From Verrucomicrobiales bacterium (GTDB lineage Bacteria; Verrucomicrobiota; Verrucomicrobiia; Limisphaerales; UBA9464), in assembly GCA_027488845.1 (NCBI GenBank), contig JAIYBC010000014.1, forward strand, positions 1 to 34,167: 34,167 nucleotides of DNA. The letters are read 5' to 3'. The notes below the pieces were generated by a model. That model searched no databases. It was not told the DNA's origin and saw only the letters and a list, made by a program, of their open reading frames with translations. A program made the position numbers and the translations under genes. Shown here piece by piece: positions 30,246-34,167 of the stretch (position 1 is its first letter; every line of letters starts with the position of its first letter).

Positions 30246-30646
30246 TTAATGCGACAGAGCTGGAGGTAAACCTTATTTACAGAACTGTTTAGTATTCGGC
30301 TGTTTTTAAGACAGATGGGGTAGCAAAAGCGGATTGAAAGATATTCCAGACACACTTTTCTTCCCGCAACAACACCACATATTTAATGCGACACATGATC
30401 AGAAATCCACCATTCAACTAGCGCTAAACATTTCCATAAAACAGACTGTAGAATAAAGCATTCGGAAATTGGCGAAGGCAAATCCAGTAAGAAAAGGCAA
30501 CTGTCGAAACCTCATTACCAATCTTTATAAAGAGCAATCCGTCTAAAGTTCACAATTTGCAAAATATGACTTCCGGTCAATCAGATTAATCAAGAGCCCG
30601 AGGAATGATTATTTGTTGGTTGAATTGATCACAATTCAAGTGCAGC
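30246..30646. other. AT-rich spacer between the two secreted-protein genes
   Basis: I find no gene. ATTTAATGCGACA occurs twice, at 30244-30256 (overlapping the protease start codon) and at 30381-30393. A perfect inverted repeat lies at 30620-30639. The protease promoter is presumably here, with no clear sigma-70 match. Confidence 0.45.
30620..30639. terminator. AT-rich inverted repeat downstream of the large surface protein gene
   Basis: TTGAATTG (30620-30627) and CAATTCAA (30632-30639) form a perfect 8-bp repeat with ATCA between. It lies 7 nt beyond the stop codon of the minus-strand gene ending at 30647. No T-run follows on that strand, so it may be a weak terminator or a 3'-end stabiliser. 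Confidence 0.4.
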
Positions 30647-33600
30647 CTATTGCGTTTCCAGCAGAACCGCACGATAATACCGAGTTGATTCACGGCGTGA
30701 GCTTAAGTCGATCCATACAGTGGGACTAACCGTCAGTGTCAAATTAGTCACCTGTTGCCACGCGTTCTCTGGAGCTAGGGCCTCGCGAATGTCTATCCTA
30801 TAGGTCGAACCGATCGGGCCTGTTATAACGGTTCCCGCAAATGTCGCCAAGCTAAAGAGGCTCACACTGGCTGGCTGGCTTTCCACCGTTCCTTCGGCGT
30901 TAGTCACAAGCACCGTGTAGCTACCAGCATTCTCGACGTCGGCAGAAGCGATCCGGTAGGTGGCTTCGGTCGCACCAGGAATCACCTGCCCATTCAAACG
31001 CCACTGGAACCTAAGGGGGCTCACGGAGGCTGCCGATACGCTCAATTCCAGCGCCGTACCAGGCCCCACGACACTGCTGACGGGGGGAACTGTAATCACC
31101 GCGGTACCTTGGAGCGGCTGAAGTTGCACTGTGTGTGTATATGGAACAAGCATCGGATTCCCCGCGAAATCCTTGATGTCGGGACCGACAAGCACTCGAT
31201 AAATGCCATTCGTCCTCTGGGTGTCGAAAGTGAATTGAAACGTTCGAGGGTTGATCATCACAGGTAAAGCGATCGGAATGGCAACTCCTTCCGGGCCAGT
31301 AAACGTAACATCCTCTGTGGTCAAGGTGTTGGGGTCGATAGGTTCTGAAAAGGTAACCGTAAATCGATCTAGGCTTCCAGAGACAGTCGACGGTGGATCA
31401 GTGCTCACCACACGAGGGCCTTCGCTAATCATAACCCTTAGCGAAAGATTGGAATTGGCGTAGATTGGAACAAACTCCTGTCCTGAGCTCGCCCCTAGGT
31501 CCGAAAAGCCAGTAAACTCCCCAGAAAAGTTCGCCCATCGCATCAATTGGAATCCATCATTGATTTCGATAAGTGATGCATTTTGAGGTGATACCGAGAG
31601 CGTTCCTGCGAGTTGGGCACGTCCCCCAACGATCAATTGCTCATGCTGGGAAGGTGTTTCCGTTCCGGTTACGATGAAATTGAGGCTGGATCCGGCGCGA
31701 AGAACTAGGTCTCCATCAATAGTCAGCGGATTGAATACACCAGAGCTATTGAAGTTTCCGGTCAACTCCAGATTCGCCGAAATCCTCCCATCACCTTCGA
31801 GCGTCCCTCCCCCAAGTGCCTGAATAGTGCTGGACGTGAGACGCCCCCGATTGGAAACCACGATCCGGGAAAAGCCAATACTGAGTTGAGGAACGCCCGA
31901 TCCGACATCAAGAATTCCTTGATCTTTTGCTGACAGCCACACGAGACCAATTGTGGCAAGTAGGGGAGCATGAACAACACTATCAATTCCATCAGAGGAG
32001 ATACCGTTGCTGTCGGCACCTTCAATCTGTCGCAAAGCCGGCATATCGACCCTCCCTCCTGCTTCAGCCACAAAACTCGTTCCAGCGATTCCCTGAGTGA
32101 TCCGAGTGATCCGAGACAGATCTAATATCGATCCGGCGCCCACAGCATAAAATCCTCCTCCACCCGCGATTTGGGTGATACGATTGGGAGGACTCCAACG
32201 AGCCCCCTCAAAAACTCTCGCACCACTGAAATCCATATTGGCCAGAGAAGCGACATTTAGCGTGCTCGCCCCAGTGATATAAATGTAGCCTGTATTGAGC
32301 CGTTGAAGAGCGCCGGCCAAAATGCTTCCGCCCCTCTCAACGGCCAGCCCTCCGTTCGTCAATCGAATCAGGGACGAAAGATCGACACGTGATCCAACTC
32401 CAGCAGCGGAGAAATGAATTCTTCCTTGGATAAATTGAGTCAATGACGAGATGCGCACCTCGGCTCCTGCTGTCGCATTAACTCCAACCCACGCCACTCC
32501 GTCTGTCGCTGTTGAAATCTGAGTCAATCCCGAAAGATCCAGTAGTGCCCCGTCACCATCAGCGGTGAAACTAGCAGGACTACCGGTCTGGTAGCTATTG
32601 ACACGGGCAGGTGGTGCCCAAATCGCTCCGGACCTCAAATTGACACTGCTGGAGTCAAAATTGCGCAAGGAAGGCAGAGGCAAAGACCCGGGACCAGTAA
32701 TATCCAATATGGAATTATTGAAATCCAACAATCCATCCGCCAAGATTTGTCCACTTTGCGATACAGAAAAGGTTCCTGCACTCCGACGAGTGAGCGTCGG
32801 GAACTCGATTCGGCTGCCCTTTCCGGAGGAGTCAAACGTTCCACCAATCAACTGCGAAATCATCGCAAACCGGATCAGCCCTCCATTTCGGGCTGACACG
32901 TTTCCAGCGCTGAGCCCAGTCAAATCAGGAAAGTCCAAAAGGCTTCCTGCACCGTCGGAAATCAAATTACTAATTTGGAAACTCTGAATTCGACTAGGTG
33001 GCGACCATTGAGCTCCTTCATACACATAAATACCTCCATTTTCGATGAGGCTCAGTGCGGGCAATGGTAAACTACTGGAACCAGAAACTGACAGAGTTAC
33101 CCCACTCACACGTTCCAGGGAATCGGCGTAAACTTTTCCACCGCCCGAGACTGTGATACTTCCATCCACCATTCGAACAAATGACTGAAGATGAATTTCG
33201 CTTCCACTTCCTCGGGAATCAAAAGTGACAGATCCCTGAATCACTTGCGGCAATGATGGTAGCAGAATTGTCGCGCCTTCGTCCGCGCTGACATAGATTG
33301 AGCTTCCGATACTCGAAATTCGGGTAAGGCCGGAGAGGTCGAGGAGGCTTCCAGAGCCTTTCGCGGTGAGAAAACCGGCTGGAGAATTGGGATCGGAAAT
33401 CTGGTAGGTGGTCAAGCCAGGAAGAGCAATCTTTCCTCCTTCAACCGCACTTAAACTCGCTCCTCCTACAATAGTCGCCGAAGCGGTTTCAAATATCGCG
33501 TCAATTCCAGAGGCTGTCAGCGATGCGCCTGATCGTAGGGTCAGACTTTTGACCGTCACCGCGTTAAGGATCACTGGGTATCTTCCGTTGTTCAATGATG

Positions 33601-33793
33601 GGACAACTACATCATCATCAACTCGAGGCACCGAATTGCCGATCCAATTAGAAGGCGTATCCCAGGACACACTACTGTCATTTCCTGCACCATTCCATGT
33701 AATTGTGGCTCCCTCACTTTCCCCAATGAGGAACATGGCGGCAGCCGCTAAAAAGGATATAGGATTTCGAGATCTGTGGTGATGAGATGTCAT
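30647..33793 (-). CDS. Large secreted repeat protein (beta-helix-like repeats, SbsA/Ig-like domains)
   Basis: The 1048-residue protein starts with a signal peptide (PISFLAAAAMFLIGESEGA). Four related units of about 132-139 residues follow. Each starts near LLDLSGLTRIS (150), LLDFPDLTGLS (285), LLDLSGLTQIS (417) or ILDLSRITRIT (556). In the later units a W[SA]PP.R[IV] block precedes this (262, 391, 532). Short glycine/serine-rich strands inside suggest a parallel beta-helix (inference). A region near 660-790 (GGTLEGDGRISANLELTG, LVLRAGSSLNFIVTG) resembles autotransporter-type passenger repeats. An SbsA/Big-type domain (793-890, FTVTFSEPIDPNTLTTEDV) and an Ig-like domain (about 898-978, FQWRLNGQVIPGATEATYRI, AGSYTVLVTNAEG) follow. 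The C-terminal module ends YYRAVLLETQ. No autotransporter barrel is present. The role is probably adhesion or surface structure. Codon use is AT-richer than in the left part. Confidence 0.82.
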   Translation of the reverse strand: MTSHHHRSRNPISFLAAAAMFLIGESEGATITWNGAGNDSSVSWDTPSNWIGNSVPRVDDDVVVPSLNNGRYPVILNAVTVKSLTLRSGASLTASGIDAIFETASATIVGGASLSAVEGGKIALPGLTTYQISDPNSPAGFLTAKGSGSLLDLSGLTRISSIGSSIYVSADEGATILLPSLPQVIQGSVTFDSRGSGSEIHLQSFVRMVDGSITVSGGGKVYADSLERVSGVTLSVSGSSSLPLPALSLIENGGIYVYEGAQWSPPSRIQSFQISNLISDGAGSLLDFPDLTGLSAGNVSARNGGLIRFAMISQLIGGTFDSSGKGSRIEFPTLTRRSAGTFSVSQSGQILADGLLDFNNSILDITGPGSLPLPSLRNFDSSSVNLRSGAIWAPPARVNSYQTGSPASFTADGDGALLDLSGLTQISTATDGVAWVGVNATAGAEVRISSLTQFIQGRIHFSAAGVGSRVDLSSLIRLTNGGLAVERGGSILAGALQRLNTGYIYITGASTLNVASLANMDFSGARVFEGARWSPPNRITQIAGGGGFYAVGAGSILDLSRITRITQGIAGTSFVAEAGGRVDMPALRQIEGADSNGISSDGIDSVVHAPLLATIGLVWLSAKDQGILDVGSGVPQLSIGFSRIVVSNRGRLTSSTIQALGGGTLEGDGRISANLELTGNFNSSGVFNPLTIDGDLVLRAGSSLNFIVTGTETPSQHEQLIVGGRAQLAGTLSVSPQNASLIEINDGFQLMRWANFSGEFTGFSDLGASSGQEFVPIYANSNLSLRVMISEGPRVVSTDPPSTVSGSLDRFTVTFSEPIDPNTLTTEDVTFTGPEGVAIPIALPVMINPRTFQFTFDTQRTNGIYRVLVGPDIKDFAGNPMLVPYTHTVQLQPLQGTAVITVPPVSSVVGPGTALELSVSAASVSPLRFQWRLNGQVIPGATEATYRIASADVENAGSYTVLVTNAEGTVESQPASVSLFSLATFAGTVITGPIGSTYRIDIREALAPENAWQQVTNLTLTVSPTVWIDLSSRRESTRYYRAVLLETQ

Positions 33794-34112
33794 TCATCGC
33801 GATCCAACCAATATTTGTTCCATATAAAAGCCGAATCATGTCCTGCTTGTTAGGAATTTAGCCCCTGCTGCGTCGGGACAAATCGGCAAACGTCGACAAT
33901 TTGGCTTCCTTCACGTTCCCCATCCCCTGCGACGGGATACTTTCATCCACTCACACTCCTTCGCTCCAAATGGTCCCTTAATATCTGCCGCCGAACCGTG
34001 TCGAACAGACTGCCATGACCGGAGTCGTGCTACTGGCGACGCTGGAACGGTGGTTCCTCGCTGATTCCAGTGGAACCGGGGGGGCTTGACGGGCGGAGGA
34101 TGATGACGGGCG
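33794..34112. other. Spacer between the large surface protein and the edge transposase
   Basis: No gene is supported. The minus-strand promoter of the surface protein should lie near 33800-33860, which is AT-rich (TTATAT-like sequence), but no convincing -35/-10 pair is seen. Base composition rises back to GC-rich after about 33990. An inverted repeat GGTTCC/GGAACC with a 14-nt loop lies near 34055 and could belong to the end of an insertion sequence. Confidence 0.4.
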
Positions 34113-34167
34113 ATGACACCCGAGGAGACGTTTGGGCAGTTGTTGGGACTGGGGAAGAGCTGGCGCG
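34113..34167 (+). CDS. Probable transposase start (partial, runs off the window)
   Basis: From the ATG at 34113 the 18 visible residues read MTPEETFGQLLGLGKSWR. This resembles the opening of ISL3-family transposases, which often start with a short helix and an LLGLG/ALGL-W block. GGAGG lies 13 nt upstream. Only 55 bases are in the window, so the call is tentative and the family could be wrong. It would mark a mobile element at the right edge of the AT-rich island. Confidence 0.4.
   Translation, partial: MTPEETFGQLLGLGKSWR

Overview
The window looks like chromosomal DNA of a high-GC, heterotrophic Gram-negative bacterium. My best guess is Verrucomicrobiota, near the Pedosphaera/Limisphaera group. 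This is inferred from a secreted DUF1080 (3-keto-disaccharide hydrolase) protein, a DUF3616 protein, secreted proteins with thrombospondin-type-3-like calcium loops and a short beta-rich C-terminal module, outer-membrane biogenesis genes (LptF/G-like, TolC-like), and an almost complete lack of Shine-Dalgarno sequences. No marker gene fixes the taxonomy.

Layout. 1-649: no convincing gene, one 13-bp direct repeat. 650-6042: hybrid PAS histidine kinase (-), DUF3616 protein (+), cation-efflux protein and RuvB (-). 6212-7998: secreted DUF1080 protein (+) and an orphan fumarase alpha-type subunit (-), converging on a strong bidirectional terminator. 8148-11330: LptF/G-like permease and a GAF-GAF histidine kinase, 3 nt apart. 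11429-13394: ferredoxin (-), tRNA-Arg(ACG) with a good promoter, HisC. 13432-18517 (-): a tightly overlapping ABC / HlyD / TolC export operon. 18662-19710: signal peptidase I overlapping an NTF2-like protein. 20152-23345: sulfite-oxidase-like molybdoenzyme, small membrane protein, membrane-anchored amidohydrolase and YggS, separated by spacers with 7-bp-periodic repeats. 23461-24762: two antitoxin/PIN-toxin cassettes facing each other and sharing a CTAG at their stop codons. 25262-25337: tRNA-Arg(CCT). 25530-27994 (-): CHASE-domain kinase and LuxR-type response regulator. 28000-34100: visibly AT-richer DNA with two large secreted proteins, a matrixin-like metalloprotease and a four-repeat beta-helix/Ig-like surface protein. 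34113-34167: probable start of a transposase running off the edge.

The most unusual system is the export operon at 13432-18517. Its architecture resembles a type I secretion system (inner-membrane ABC protein with a peptidase-C39-like N-terminus, periplasmic adaptor, outer-membrane channel). However, the nucleotide-binding domain has lost the Walker A lysine, the Q-loop glutamine, the catalytic glutamate after Walker B and the switch histidine, and the C39-like domain has no recognisable catalytic residues. The operon is otherwise intact and translationally coupled, so it seems to be maintained as an exporter-like complex with an apparently dead ATPase.

Other points of note are a 119-bp tract in heptad phase before yggS (with smaller related tracts at 19920 and 22355), the antitoxin-toxin|toxin-antitoxin palindromic gene order, -10-like hexamers placed so close to start codons that leaderless transcripts are likely, and the AT-rich secreted-protein island.
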